DNA from: Phycisphaeraceae bacterium | GTDB lineage: Bacteria > Planctomycetota > Phycisphaerae > Phycisphaerales > UBA1924 | DNA length: 64,000 bases | Assembly (NCBI GenBank): GCA_019636845.1 | Contig: JAHBWV010000001.1 | Span: 1,302,001 to 1,366,000 of the forward strand | Reading direction: 5' to 3' | Program-made: the position numbers and the translations under genes | The notes under the pieces: generated by a model | The model's database searches: none | What the model saw: the letters and a program-made list of their open reading frames with translations, nothing else | Told to the model about the DNA's origin: nothing | Part shown: positions 8,207 through 17,077 of the stretch, piece by piece | Position numbering within the stretch: the stretch's first letter is position 1 | Layout of the letters: every line of letters starts with the position of its first letter

Positions 8207-9874
8207 TCACGCCAGGAGCGATGCACCCGTCATCTCCACGGGTTTCTCAACCCCCATCATCGCCAGAGCGGTCGGCACAATATCCGCCAGGCGTCCCCGT
8301 CTCGCCCGCGCCGCCTTATCTCCCCAATTCTCCACCCGCTTGTCCCCGCGCAGCACCCTCCCTCTGAACGCCTCACCCACAATCACCAGCGGCACGTCAT
8401 ACGTCGTGTGCGCCGTGTGCGGTGCGTTCGAAGCCGGGTCCCACATCTGCTCGCAGTTCCCGTGGTCAGCCGTCACGATCGCCGACCCGCCCCGTGCCAG
8501 CGTCGCCTCCAGAATCCGCCCAACGCACGCGTCCACGGTCTCACACGCCTTGATCGCCGCATGCAGGTTCCCCGTGTGGCCAACCATGTCGCCGTTGGCG
8601 AAGTTCACGACGATCAACGACTCGCAATCCCGCGCCGCTAAACGCCCCAGCACCGCCTCGCAGATCTCGTTCGCCGCCATCTCCGGCTTCAGGTCGTACG
8701 TCGCCACCTTCGGGCTTTGCGGGTTCTCACGCCGCTCGCCCTCGAACGGCGGATCGCGATAGTCATTGAAGAAAAACGTCACGTGCGGGTACTTCTCCGT
8801 CTCCGCGCAACGGAACTGCGTCAGACCCAGCTTCGACACATACTCCCCGCCGATGTTCACCATCTTCGGCGGCTTCGGAAACGCAACCCGCACCAGCCCC
8901 GCAAGCTCCTCCCAGTACGCCGTCATCGTCACATAGTGCAGATCGAGCTTCTTCCCGCGCTCAAACCCTTGCCTGCCCGAATCCGGCGAAGGCTTCACCC
9001 TTACCCATCTGTCGTCAGGAAAGACGAATGCCGCCGAGATCTCTCGGGGGCGATCACCTCGGTAGTTGTAGAACATCACGCTGTCCCCGTCAGAGATCCG
9101 CGTCGCACGAGCATCCGCATCATCTCTCGCAATCACAGTGGGGGGGATGTACTCATCTCCCTTCAGGTTCTCACCCGCCGGCGCGTCGTAATACGCCTGA
9201 ATCGCCGCCGCCGCGCTCCCGGATCGTGCGCACTGTCCCCGCCCCGTCAGGCACTCATACGCCCGCTGCACCCGCTCCCACCGATGATCTCGGTCCATCG
9301 CGTAGTACCGCCCGATCACCGAGACCACACGCCCGATACCAATCTCCGCGCACGCCCGCTCAACCGCCGCGGCATACTCCAGCCCGCTGAACGGTCCCGT
9401 GTCACGCCCATCAGTGAAGAGGTGGATGAACACCCGGTCGCTCGCCATCCCGATCTGCTTGCACGCCCGAAGCCCCGCGTACAAGTGCTCCAGCAGACCG
9501 TGAACCCCGGCGTCCGAATTGATCCCCATGAAGTGGACCGAACTCCCCTTCCGCTTCGCCTCGGTCATCGCCTCCGCCACTACCGGGTTCTTCTCCAGCC
9601 CTGCGCGGCACGCCTTCGTGATCGCCACCGACTCCTGGTCAACAACCCGTCCCGCCCCGATATTCTGATGCCCGACCTCAGAGTTCCCCATCGTCCCCTC
9701 GGGCAACCCGACATCCTCGCCGCTCGTCTTGATAAGCGTCCACGGCCACTCCGCTCGCAACCGATCATCCACAGGCGTCTTCGCCAGTTTCACCGCGTTG
9801 AACGCGTCGTGATCCAGGTTCGGATTCTCACCCCAACCGTCACGGATGATCAACACCAGCGGCACGTTCTTCAT
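8207..9874 (-). CDS. gpmI: 2,3-bisphosphoglycerate-independent phosphoglycerate mutase
   Basis: 555 residues starting MKNVPLVLIIRDGWG. The alkaline-phosphatase fold metal and catalytic residues are visible: D12 in RDGWG, the phosphoserine S65 in GTMGNSEVGH, and late metal ligands NFANGDMVGHTG and VTADHGNCEQM. It interconverts 3- and 2-phosphoglycerate in glycolysis using Mn2+. Somewhat longer than the usual ~510 residues because of insertions in the middle. AGGGG precedes the chosen ATG at 9874; an upstream in-frame ATG at 9898 is less likely. A peroxiredoxin gene lies just upstream, separated by an 8-bp tandem repeat. Confidence 0.95.
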   Translation of the reverse strand: MKNVPLVLIIRDGWGENPNLDHDAFNAVKLAKTPVDDRLRAEWPWTLIKTSGEDVGLPEGTMGNSEVGHQNIGAGRVVDQESVAITKACRAGLEKNPVVAEAMTEAKRKGSSVHFMGINSDAGVHGLLEHLYAGLRACKQIGMASDRVFIHLFTDGRDTGPFSGLEYAAAVERACAEIGIGRVVSVIGRYYAMDRDHRWERVQRAYECLTGRGQCARSGSAAAAIQAYYDAPAGENLKGDEYIPPTVIARDDADARATRISDGDSVMFYNYRGDRPREISAAFVFPDDRWVRVKPSPDSGRQGFERGKKLDLHYVTMTAYWEELAGLVRVAFPKPPKMVNIGGEYVSKLGLTQFRCAETEKYPHVTFFFNDYRDPPFEGERRENPQSPKVATYDLKPEMAANEICEAVLGRLAARDCESLIVVNFANGDMVGHTGNLHAAIKACETVDACVGRILEATLARGGSAIVTADHGNCEQMWDPASNAPHTAHTTYDVPLVIVGEAFRGRVLRGDKRVENWGDKAARARRGRLADIVPTALAMMGVEKPVEMTGASLLA

Positions 9875-9930
9875 GCACTCAACCCCTCTCATCCTCATCG
9901 AACCGCGTGCGTCAGCGAGCGGAAGATTCC

Positions 9931-9970
9931 TCCATCACTCCATCACTCCATCACTCCATCACTCCATCAC
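9931..9970. repeat. Tandem 8-bp repeat, five perfect copies of TCCATCAC
   Basis: Five uninterrupted copies of TCCATCAC run from 9931 to 9970, then one degenerate copy (TTCTTCAC). They lie between the gpmI start and the peroxiredoxin stop, within the gpmI leader. No symmetry was seen. Copy number could vary by slippage and so alter the gpmI leader. Confidence 0.9.
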
Positions 9971-9974
9971 TTCT

Positions 9975-10463
9975 TCACGCAATCATCGCCAGAATCTCAC
10001 CAAAGTTCATCGCATCCTTCGGCTCGCGGCTCTGGCTGAACTTCACCTTGCCCATCCCATCCGCCGACTGACCGATCACCACCGTTCCCCGGTGTGTCGT
10101 GTTCATGTCCGCCCACGAGAGGCCATACGCCTTGCACACCTGCCGGTGCTGATCCGACAGCAGCGTGTGCTTGTACCCCTCGGCCGCCGCCCACGCCCCC
10201 AGAACGAACGTCGAGTCGCACGAAATCCCCACCACCTGCGCGCCCTTGGCCGTCCACGTCGCCAACTCCTTCGATACACAGTGCATCTCCGTCCCGCACA
10301 CGCCCGTGTAGGCAAACGGGAAGAAGCACAGCACCACATCCCCCTGCTTCACCGCGTCCGAAAGGCGCCACTCCGCCCGCGTCGGCGTCAGCAGCGTGAA
10401 ATCCGGGGCCGTCTCACCCACACCGATCAGGCCCGCGCGGGGCGTTAGATTCTCATTCGCCAT
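9975..10463 (-). CDS. Peroxiredoxin (AhpC/TSA, redoxin fold)
   Basis: 162 residues, thioredoxin fold. The peroxidatic cysteine is C56 in the active-site motif PxxxTxxC (P49, T53, C56: PFAYTGVC), followed by GTEM. It reduces peroxides with thiol electron donors in the cytoplasm (no signal peptide). The start at 10463 is chosen because GAGG is 8 bases upstream; the frame extends 15 codons further but without coding character. No adjacent thioredoxin or reductase. Divergent from the YggS-family gene. Confidence 0.9.
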   Translation of the reverse strand: MANENLTPRAGLIGVGETAPDFTLLTPTRAEWRLSDAVKQGDVVLCFFPFAYTGVCGTEMHCVSKELATWTAKGAQVVGISCDSTFVLGAWAAAEGYKHTLLSDQHRQVCKAYGLSWADMNTTHRGTVVIGQSADGMGKVKFSQSREPKDAMNFGEILAMIA

Positions 10464-10646
10464 GTCGTGTACCTCAGGGAGCAACCTCCCGCACTGGGCT
10501 CGCCGCATCGACAGATGCCAAGACCAGGCCGGGAGTGGGGGCTTATCCTAGTGCGTCGATCTCGGGTGGCCACGCCGGTGGAACCGGCTCGCCCGACAAG
10601 ACACAGGTGCTCACAGCGCAGCATCGAGCACGGAGGCCGAACACAC

Positions 10647-11516
10647 ATGATCGATCTCGACCTTGTTGCCCTCGACGAGCGATACGCCGCGGTCCGCGAG
10701 CGCGTCGCCGCCGCCGCCGCCCGCTCCGGACGCCGCGCCGACGACATCATCCTCGTGGCCGTGACCAAGTTCGCCGAGCCCGACCAGATCCGACGCCTCA
10801 TCGAACTCGGACATCGTGACTTCGGCGAGAACCGCGTCCAGAACCTCCTCCAACGCGCCGCCATGGTCGAAGAGCACCTCGCCCGCCTCCGCGTCCTGCC
10901 CCAGACCCTCGGCCGCGTCGGAAGCAACGCCGCCCGCTCACTTATCGAACTCGATAAGACCGCGCCCGCCATCGGTGCAGGAGGCAAAGAGCCCGTCCGC
11001 TGGCACATGATCGGCCACCTCCAGCGCAACAAGGCCCGCAAGGCCTGCGAGGTCTCCCGCCTGATCCACTCCGTCGATTCCCTCCGTCTCGCCGAGGAGC
11101 TCCAGACCATCGCACTCCGGCGCGACAAGCCGCTCGACATCCTCGTCGAGGTGAACTGCTCCGGCGAAGCCAGCAAGCACGGGTGCCCCGTCCCCGCCGC
11201 AGGACCCCTCGCCGAACAGATCGACACCATGATCAACGTCCGCGTCCGCGGCCTCATGACCATGGCCGCACCCGATGTCCCGGAAACTGAGATCCGCGCC
11301 ACCTTCGCCCGCTGCCGCGAACTCTTCGACGAGATACGCCGCTCCGGCATCAGCGAGGGATCATTCAACCTGCTCTCTATGGGCATGTCCGGCGACTACG
11401 AGATCGCCATCGAAGAGGGAGCCAACATCGTCCGCGTCGGCAGCGCAATCTTCGGCGAACACCCAGCAGATCCCGATGCCGACGAAGACGAAGCGCCCGC
11501 CGACGACCTTGATTGA
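10647..11516 (+). CDS. YggS/PROSC-family pyridoxal-phosphate homeostasis protein
   Basis: 289 residues. PLP-binding TIM-barrel motifs are present: VAVTKFAEP (Schiff-base lysine in VTK), FGENRVQ, WHMIGHLQRNK, LVEVNCSGEASKHG, and LSMGMSGDYEIAIEEGANIVRVGSAIFG near the C-terminus. The family controls PLP levels and amino-acid homeostasis. About 53 residues separate ENRVQ from WHMIGHLQ, roughly 30 more than in E. coli YggS, so there is an insertion here. The start is set by CGGAGG 11 bases before the ATG at 10647. The tail is acidic (DADEDEAPADD). Divergent from peroxiredoxin. Confidence 0.92.
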   Translation: MIDLDLVALDERYAAVRERVAAAAARSGRRADDIILVAVTKFAEPDQIRRLIELGHRDFGENRVQNLLQRAAMVEEHLARLRVLPQTLGRVGSNAARSLIELDKTAPAIGAGGKEPVRWHMIGHLQRNKARKACEVSRLIHSVDSLRLAEELQTIALRRDKPLDILVEVNCSGEASKHGCPVPAAGPLAEQIDTMINVRVRGLMTMAAPDVPETEIRATFARCRELFDEIRRSGISEGSFNLLSMGMSGDYEIAIEEGANIVRVGSAIFGEHPADPDADEDEAPADDLD

Positions 11517-11550
11517 TGTCCGGTCCGCGAGAGCCACCGGTCCGTGCCGC

Positions 11551-12261
11551 TCACGCCCTCGCCATGCGCCCGCTCATCGCCCGCGTCTGCGTCATATACG
11601 CCTGGAGCGAACGACCGGGGCAAGCCGTCGGACGAAGCTCCTGGTGCGTGTAGATGTTCCGGACCGAGAGCCGGTACTGACGCATCTGCATCGCCACGAA
11701 CTGGTCGAGCGAGTTCAACGCCGCCGGCGTCGGACGCTGACTGTCGAAGTTGCCCATCACCATGATCCCGAGATTCCCCGGGTTCTCATCCTTCACATGC
11801 GCCCCCTGGAGATTGATCGGCCGTCCCTGCCACACCCGTCCCGAAGGATCGATGATGTAGTGGTATCCGATGTCCGCCCAACCCCGCTGCACATGCGAGT
11901 TCCTGATCGATTCGAGCCGCCTCGCAGCATCCGCCTTGTTCACCGAATAGAACGGTGTCATCCCATCATGGTGGATCGTGATCCGCCCGATCCGTCCCAT
12001 CGGATCCGCCAGCGCGGCGATCGGCCCCGAACGCGTCCATTCCGTCCGTGCCTGAACGCCCTGGGGCAACCCCGTCGGCGCGGGCTGTGCCTGAGGCGGT
12101 GCGGGCCTCGGCTGACTCGCACGCCGCGATGACTCCGACGGCCAAGACGGTCCGGGCAGCCCGGTCGCCTTCTGGCCAGACCCCTCGCAACCCGCGAGCA
12201 GAATCGCCGCGCTCGTCGCAAGACCCACCTGCAGGAACTGACGTCTGGCTGCTTGATCCAT
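11551..12261 (-). CDS. Lipoprotein N-acetylmuramoyl-L-alanine amidase (Amidase_2/PGRP fold)
   Basis: 236 residues. The N-terminus carries a twin-arginine-like motif (RRQFLQ at 6-11) followed by a lipobox LAGC (C25), so it is probably exported folded and lipid-anchored. A Pro-rich linker (about 35-70) leads to an Amidase_2 domain with zinc-ligand-like ITIHHDG, YTHQE and TACPG, and GYHYIIDPSGRVWQGR. It is expected to cut the amide between MurNAc and the stem peptide. ATG at 12261 has AAGAAG upstream; a GTG two codons earlier is possible. Divergent from mscS, with ~215 bases between. Confidence 0.9.
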   Translation of the reverse strand: MDQAARRQFLQVGLATSAAILLAGCEGSGQKATGLPGPSWPSESSRRASQPRPAPPQAQPAPTGLPQGVQARTEWTRSGPIAALADPMGRIGRITIHHDGMTPFYSVNKADAARRLESIRNSHVQRGWADIGYHYIIDPSGRVWQGRPINLQGAHVKDENPGNLGIMVMGNFDSQRPTPAALNSLDQFVAMQMRQYRLSVRNIYTHQELRPTACPGRSLQAYMTQTRAMSGRMARA

Positions 12262-12475
12262 GGGCACTTCTTATCGTCCAACCGGACCCACACGCCCCAA
12301 CTCCGGAGATGGTCCGCGACCTCGAAGTCCACGCTCCGCATGGACAGCCCTCTCGCAGACCATATTAGCGGGCGTGTCAAGCCCCGACCTCACCCAGGAT
12401 CCATACACCCAACCACTGAACATCCACGCAGACCGTACTACGCTAGGGTTCTGTTGCATCCACAGGAACGCCACG

Positions 12476-13495
12476 ATGTTGCCAACCGTTCTTCTCAACG
12501 CCATGCTCGGGTTCTTCCAAGAGGCCGCTCCGGATCCATCCGCCCCTGCCTCGCCCGCGCCCGATACGCCCCAGCCCTCCGGCACCGCATCGCCCGATCT
12601 GGTGTCCGGTGAGGCCGAGTCGCTCGTCGAAACGCTCAAGGCCCTCAAGTGGCCCGAGACCGCCGAAGAGTGGGAGTCCGTCCTCCTGCTCGTCTCCTTC
12701 CGCGTGCTCCTCCCGTTGATCGGCGTGCTGCTCGTCTTCGTCCTGGGCCTCTTCGCCGCCAAGCAGATCCGGAAGGCAACCGAGCGAGCACTGACCAAGG
12801 CGAAGATCGAGATCACCCTTGCCCGCTTCCTCTCGAAGGTCGCCTCATGGACCTTCATCGGCCTTGTCCTGCTCACCATCCTCAGCACCGTCGGCGTGAA
12901 CGTGACCAGTCTGGCCGCGCTCCTCGGTGCCACCGGCCTCGCCGTCGGCCTCGCGCTCCAAGGCGCGCTCACAAACCTCTCCGCGGGCGTGATGCTCCTC
13001 ATCTTCCGACCCTACCGGCTCGGCGATGTCGTCCGCCTCGACGGCGAACTCGGCACCGTCGCCGACATCGAGCTCTTCACCACACGCATCGACACCTTCG
13101 ACAACCGCCGCATCATCCTCCCCAACAGCAAGATCTACGGCAACAAAATCGAGAACCTCACCCGCAACCCGCAGAGACGCGTCGAGATCCCCGTCGGCGT
13201 CTCCTACAAGGCCGACTTCGAGCAGACCCGCCGGGCCCTCGAATCCGCCGCCGCCGCAGTCCCCGGCATCCTCCCGACCCCGACACCCGTCGTCATCGCC
13301 ACGGCCTTCGGCGACTCCTCGGTCAACTGGGAAGTGAGGGTCTGGTGCGCGCCCGCCGACGTCGTCAAGGTCCGCAGCGATGCCATCGGCCGCATCAAGA
13401 AATCCCTCGCCGATCACGGCATCGAGATCCCCTTCCCCCAACGCGACCTCCACCTCGACGGCGCGGTCAGCGTCTCGATCCTCGACCATCACTGA
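12476..13495 (+). CDS. Small-conductance mechanosensitive channel, MscS family
   Basis: 339 residues. A low-complexity Pro/Ala-rich N-terminus (about 15-45) precedes three membrane helices. The pore-lining TM3 and adjoining beta domain are typical: GATGLAVGLALQGALTN, then FRPYRLGDVVRLDGELGTV and IILPNSKI. The cytoplasmic vestibule follows to the end. It opens when membrane tension rises and releases solutes after hypo-osmotic shock. The ATG at 12476 is preceded by AGGA; a further 72 codons upstream are open but lack coding character and overlap the divergent amidase start. Confidence 0.94.
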   Translation: MLPTVLLNAMLGFFQEAAPDPSAPASPAPDTPQPSGTASPDLVSGEAESLVETLKALKWPETAEEWESVLLLVSFRVLLPLIGVLLVFVLGLFAAKQIRKATERALTKAKIEITLARFLSKVASWTFIGLVLLTILSTVGVNVTSLAALLGATGLAVGLALQGALTNLSAGVMLLIFRPYRLGDVVRLDGELGTVADIELFTTRIDTFDNRRIILPNSKIYGNKIENLTRNPQRRVEIPVGVSYKADFEQTRRALESAAAAVPGILPTPTPVVIATAFGDSSVNWEVRVWCAPADVVKVRSDAIGRIKKSLADHGIEIPFPQRDLHLDGAVSVSILDHH

Positions 13496-13504
13496 CCCGG
13501 CGCC

Positions 13505-15466
13505 TTACCCGCGTCGCCACCGGTTCCACACCCCAAGCGACAGCAGCCCGAACAGCCGCTGCGCGTGATCCTGCGCGCCCGACTCGTGCTCGTCGATCAT
13601 CCGGCGCACGCACGCGCGATCGATCTCAACGCCGATCCCCTCGAACGCATCGCCAGCATCCAGCGTCGAACGCAGCAACTCTCTCAGTCCCGCCTCCTCC
13701 CTGAACCACCGCCCGATCGGGATCGAGAACCCCGACTTCGGCCCATCGACCACCTCCGCCGGCAGCACACCCCTCGCCGCTTCACGCAGCATCCCCTTCC
13801 GCTTCCCTCCGGGCAGTAGCGTGCCGAGCGGCGTCGCCATCGCGCGGTACACGAGATCCCGATCCAGCATCGGTGCCCTCACCTCCAACGCGACCCGCAT
13901 CGACGCCGTGTCCACCTTCCTCAAGAGGTCCCCGGGCAGGTAGGTCTCAAAGTCCCGCTTGTGGGGCTTGCTCGGCACCTCGAACAGCACCTCGCTCGCT
14001 CTGCCCGGGCACAACCGCCGCATCGCCGCGCTCGGGAAGATCGCCACCAGATCCGCGTACCCGGCACCCGCAGACGCATCGCACAGGCGTGCCATCCTCC
14101 CGCCGAACGATCGCGGATCCTTCCGTGGCCACGGCACCGCGCCCAGCATCCGCCCCACAGGACGGAAAGCACCCAGCCATCGTGCCGCGCGGTGCCGCTC
14201 GTATCCTGCGAACAGCTCGTCCCCTCCATCGCCCGAGAGCACGACCCGCACCCGCTCGCGCACAGCGCTGCTCAGCCAGTACGTCGGTAGGATCGAACTG
14301 TCGCCGAATGGCAGTCCCATCCACTCGATCAACGCCACCACATCCAGCGCGCCCTTCGGGTCCGCATCCAGTGTTGTGTGCTCCGTGCCCAGGTGAGCCG
14401 CGGTCGCAGCCGCCAGCGCAGATTCATCGCATGACGGGTCCGGCATCCGCATCGTGAACGTCCGCAGCCGTTCCCCCCGTTTCGACAGGGCCCGCTGCGC
14501 TGCCGCCGCCACCAGCCCGGAATCCACACCACCGGAGAGAAAGCACCCGAGCGACACATCGGCCTCAAGCCGCTCCTCAACCGAACGCTCGATCAGCGAC
14601 CACGCCGAGTTCGGGTCCAGCGGCAGCGAGCGGCTCGTTTCAAGGTCGAGACTGATCCTTCTTCGCCCGGATCTCCCTTGTGCATCGAACCACGCGATCT
14701 GGCCCGGCTTCAACTCACGAATCCCCACCCACGGCGTTCCCTCTGCCCAGCCAAACGCGATCCACCGACGCATCAGGTCGGGCTCGATCTCGATCACCCG
14801 CTCCGCCTCGCGCCGCATCCGCTCGCTCAGCCCCCGCTGATCCGCCTCCTTCAGCATCGTGCGGACAAGCCCGAAGAGAGCCGAAGCCGAACTGGCAAAC
14901 GCCACGATCGACTCGCGAGGCCCGTCGCCCTCGCCCTCCTCCGGGCGGACGCGAATCTCCGTGAAGTAGAGCGGCTTCTCACCCGCCACATCGCGCATGA
15001 GCACAAGCGACCGCTCCCGACCGTCCCAGATCCCGGCGGCGTACATCCCTTCCAGCTGCTCGTGCAGCCCTCGCCCCCATTCGCGGTGCCCGTGCAGCAC
15101 GGTCTCCGTATCGCTGTGATCGCTCCGGAACTCATGCCCGAGGTCCGACAGTCGTCGCCGCAGGTCCCTGTGGTTGTAGATGCACCCGTTGAAGGTGACG
15201 GCGACCTCGCCATCCTCTGCGTTCCGGGCCGGTGCCACCATCGGCTGGGCTCCGCCGCGGATGTCGATGATCGCCATCCGCCGGTGGACGAGCGCGACGT
15301 GTGCGATCAACCCGTTGTCCGTCGCCGAGCGTGTCCGCCACCGCCCGGACGCGTCCGGGCCGCGTGCCGAGATGGCATGGTCCATGGCGTCCAGCCACCG
15401 CTCGGGGATCGCCACCTCGGGCGACACCTCCGGAGCCAGTCTCAAGATACCTGCGATGCCGCACAT
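13505..15466 (-). CDS. asnB: Asparagine synthetase (glutamine-hydrolysing), class II
   Basis: 653 residues starting MCGIAGIL, so C2 becomes the N-terminal nucleophile of the glutaminase domain (residues 2 to about 230, with RGPDASG, HRRMAIID and TFNGCIYNH). The synthetase domain follows with the PP-loop LSGGVDSG and the block VVLSGDGGDELFAGY. It converts aspartate to asparagine with ATP and glutamine. The frame stays open for ~390 codons upstream but this is antisense to xylA; MCGI fixes the start. It could serve peptidoglycan or polysaccharide amidation rather than asparagine synthesis, which is a known alternative role in this family. Divergent from xylA. Confidence 0.93.
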   Translation of the reverse strand: MCGIAGILRLAPEVSPEVAIPERWLDAMDHAISARGPDASGRWRTRSATDNGLIAHVALVHRRMAIIDIRGGAQPMVAPARNAEDGEVAVTFNGCIYNHRDLRRRLSDLGHEFRSDHSDTETVLHGHREWGRGLHEQLEGMYAAGIWDGRERSLVLMRDVAGEKPLYFTEIRVRPEEGEGDGPRESIVAFASSASALFGLVRTMLKEADQRGLSERMRREAERVIEIEPDLMRRWIAFGWAEGTPWVGIRELKPGQIAWFDAQGRSGRRRISLDLETSRSLPLDPNSAWSLIERSVEERLEADVSLGCFLSGGVDSGLVAAAAQRALSKRGERLRTFTMRMPDPSCDESALAAATAAHLGTEHTTLDADPKGALDVVALIEWMGLPFGDSSILPTYWLSSAVRERVRVVLSGDGGDELFAGYERHRAARWLGAFRPVGRMLGAVPWPRKDPRSFGGRMARLCDASAGAGYADLVAIFPSAAMRRLCPGRASEVLFEVPSKPHKRDFETYLPGDLLRKVDTASMRVALEVRAPMLDRDLVYRAMATPLGTLLPGGKRKGMLREAARGVLPAEVVDGPKSGFSIPIGRWFREEAGLRELLRSTLDAGDAFEGIGVEIDRACVRRMIDEHESGAQDHAQRLFGLLSLGVWNRWRRG

Positions 15467-15577
15467 GGTGGGGCAGCGTACCGTGCCGCTTGCACGCTGT
15501 CTCGGCGCGTGCCAAACTAACCGGTGCTGTCGGACCGACGCGTCGCACGCCCGAGACAGAGGACCAGGAGCCGCCAG

Positions 15578-16747
15578 ATGCCCGATCGATACGTGCCTAC
15601 GCCTAAGGACAAGTTCACCTTCGGCCTCTGGACCGTCGGGAACACAGGCCGTGACCCCTTCGGGCTCCCCACGCGTCCGTCCCTCTCGCCGGCCCAGATC
15701 GTCGATCTGCTGGGCGAGGTGGGGGGGGTGTGCGCTGTCAACTTCCACGACAACGACCTCATCCCCATCGACGCGACCGAGGCGGAAGCGTCCCAGATCA
15801 AGTCCGACTTCACCAAGGCACTCAAGCGGACGAAGCTCCGCGTCGCGATGGCGACGACCAACCTTTTCTCGGATCCCGCCTTCCGAGACGGCGCGTTCAC
15901 CAGCAACGACGCCGAGGTTCGCGCCTACGCCCTTCAGAAGACGATGCGGGCGATGGATCTCGGGGCCGAGTTCGGCGCGCAGGTCTATGTCTTCTGGGGC
16001 GGTCGCGAGGGAATCGAGACCGACGGCGCGAAGGATCCTGTCGAGGCCGAGGGTAGGTTCAGGCAGGCGATCGACTTCCTCTGCGCGTACTCGATCGACC
16101 GCGGCTACGACTACAAGTTCGCGCTCGAGGCGAAGCCCAACGAGCCGCGGGCCCACATCTTCTTTCCCACCACGGGGCACTACCTCGCGTTCATCTCCAC
16201 GCTGAAGCACGGCGAGATGGTCGGGGTCAACCCGGAGGTTGCGCACGAGCACATGGCGGGGCTGAACTTCTCCCATGCGGTGGCGCAGGCGCTCGGCGCG
16301 GGCAAACTCTTTCATATCGATCTCAACGACCAGGAGTTCGGTCGATTCGACCAGGACTTTCGCTTCGGCTCGGCCAACCCGAAGGCCGCGTTCTTTCTCG
16401 TGAAGCTGCTGGAGGATGCGAAGTACCAGGGCTTCAAGCACTTCGACGCCCACGCTTACCGGACATCGGACCGGGCGGATGTCATCGAGTTCGCACGGGG
16501 GTGCATGCGCACCTATCTCATCCTGAAGGAGAAAGCCCGGAAGTGGAGCGAGGACGCGACGATCAAGGCCCTGCTCAAGCAGATCAACCGGGCCGGGAAG
16601 GATCTCGACGCCCTCTCCGCCAAGTACTCCCGAGCACACGCCGAGACGCTGCTCGCCATGCGGTTCGATCGCAATGCCCTTGCCGAACGCCCGCTCCCCT
16701 ACGAAAGACTCGACCAGCGGACCATGGAGATCCTGATGGGGGTCTGA
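15578..16747 (+). CDS. xylA: Xylose isomerase, class I (actinobacterial-type length)
   Basis: 389 residues. Hallmarks: FHDND with catalytic H57, VFWGGREG, the metal-ligand block [23 protein letters not shown], and HIDLNDQ. These match closely the short class I enzymes of Streptomyces/Actinoplanes rather than the longer E. coli type. It isomerises D-xylose/D-xylulose (and glucose/fructose) with two divalent metals. AGGAG is 7 bases ahead of the ATG. No xylulokinase or transporter nearby. The GC-skew switch of the window falls in and just after this gene. Confidence 0.95.
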   Translation: MPDRYVPTPKDKFTFGLWTVGNTGRDPFGLPTRPSLSPAQIVDLLGEVGGVCAVNFHDNDLIPIDATEAEASQIKSDFTKALKRTKLRVAMATTNLFSDPAFRDGAFTSNDAEVRAYALQKTMRAMDLGAEFGAQVYVFWGGREGIETDGAKDPVEAEGRFRQAIDFLCAYSIDRGYDYKFALEAKPNEPRAHIFFPTTGHYLAFISTLKHGEMVGVNPEVAHEHMAGLNFSHAVAQALGAGKLFHIDLNDQEFGRFDQDFRFGSANPKAAFFLVKLLEDAKYQGFKHFDAHAYRTSDRADVIEFARGCMRTYLILKEKARKWSEDATIKALLKQINRAGKDLDALSAKYSRAHAETLLAMRFDRNALAERPLPYERLDQRTMEILMGV

Positions 16748-17077
16748 GCCAGGACGAGTCCACGGGAGACGCTCGCGCGCGTGGCGGGATCGTGAAAAGA
16801 ACGCAGAGGTCGCGGAGGTAGCAGAGTTTTATCGAGGAAGAGAAGAGTTTGAACGCGAAGGGCACGAAGATCGCGAAGAAGAGAGAGACTGTGAACGTGG
16901 AGGAACGCGGAGGACGCGGAGGAACGCGGAGAAGAAGAGGACGCCGCGAGGGGCGAAGCGATCAGAATCTGGTGGCATGCCTGCTCGAAGAGCAGGCATG
17001 GTGAGGGTGGCGCGCGACAGCGGGCCCGGCGTCGCGGGCGGGTCGTTCGTGCGGGATGGTGCGCGTGGTGCTTGTGG
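16748..17077. repeat. Gene-free spacer with three families of degenerate purine-rich short repeats
   Basis: No convincing gene is seen in these ~330 bases. From about 16795 to 16950 they contain three runs of 8-10-base imperfect repeats, all strongly purine-rich on the plus strand: AACGCAGAGGTCGCGGAGG-type (near 16800), AACGCGAAGGGCACGAAG-type (near 16850), and GGAGGAACGCGGAGGACG-type (near 16900). A dispersed palindrome (16971-17000) follows, then G-rich sequence to the end of the next gene. The plus strand switches abruptly here from C-rich to G-rich (23 G versus 8 C at 16801-16860). Confidence 0.7.
16971..17000 (+). repeat. Dispersed palindromic repeat, copy 1
   Basis: GGTGG precedes an 11-bp perfect stem (CATGCCTGCTC at 16976-16986, GAGCAGGCATG at 16990-17000) with loop GAA. 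The same core in inverted orientation recurs at 17270-17300, differing mainly by compensated changes at the inner stem. It behaves like a REP/BIME-type extragenic palindrome. Confidence 0.75.

Noticed and set aside
9931-9970. CRISPR-like array
   Set aside because: Units are 8 bp and contiguous with no spacers; there are no cas genes in the window.
15467-16639. Long minus-strand open frame upstream of asnB giving a ~1044-residue product
   Set aside because: It is antisense to xylA, which has full family conservation. MCGIAGIL at 15466 fixes the true asnB start, since Cys2 must be the processed N-terminal nucleophile.
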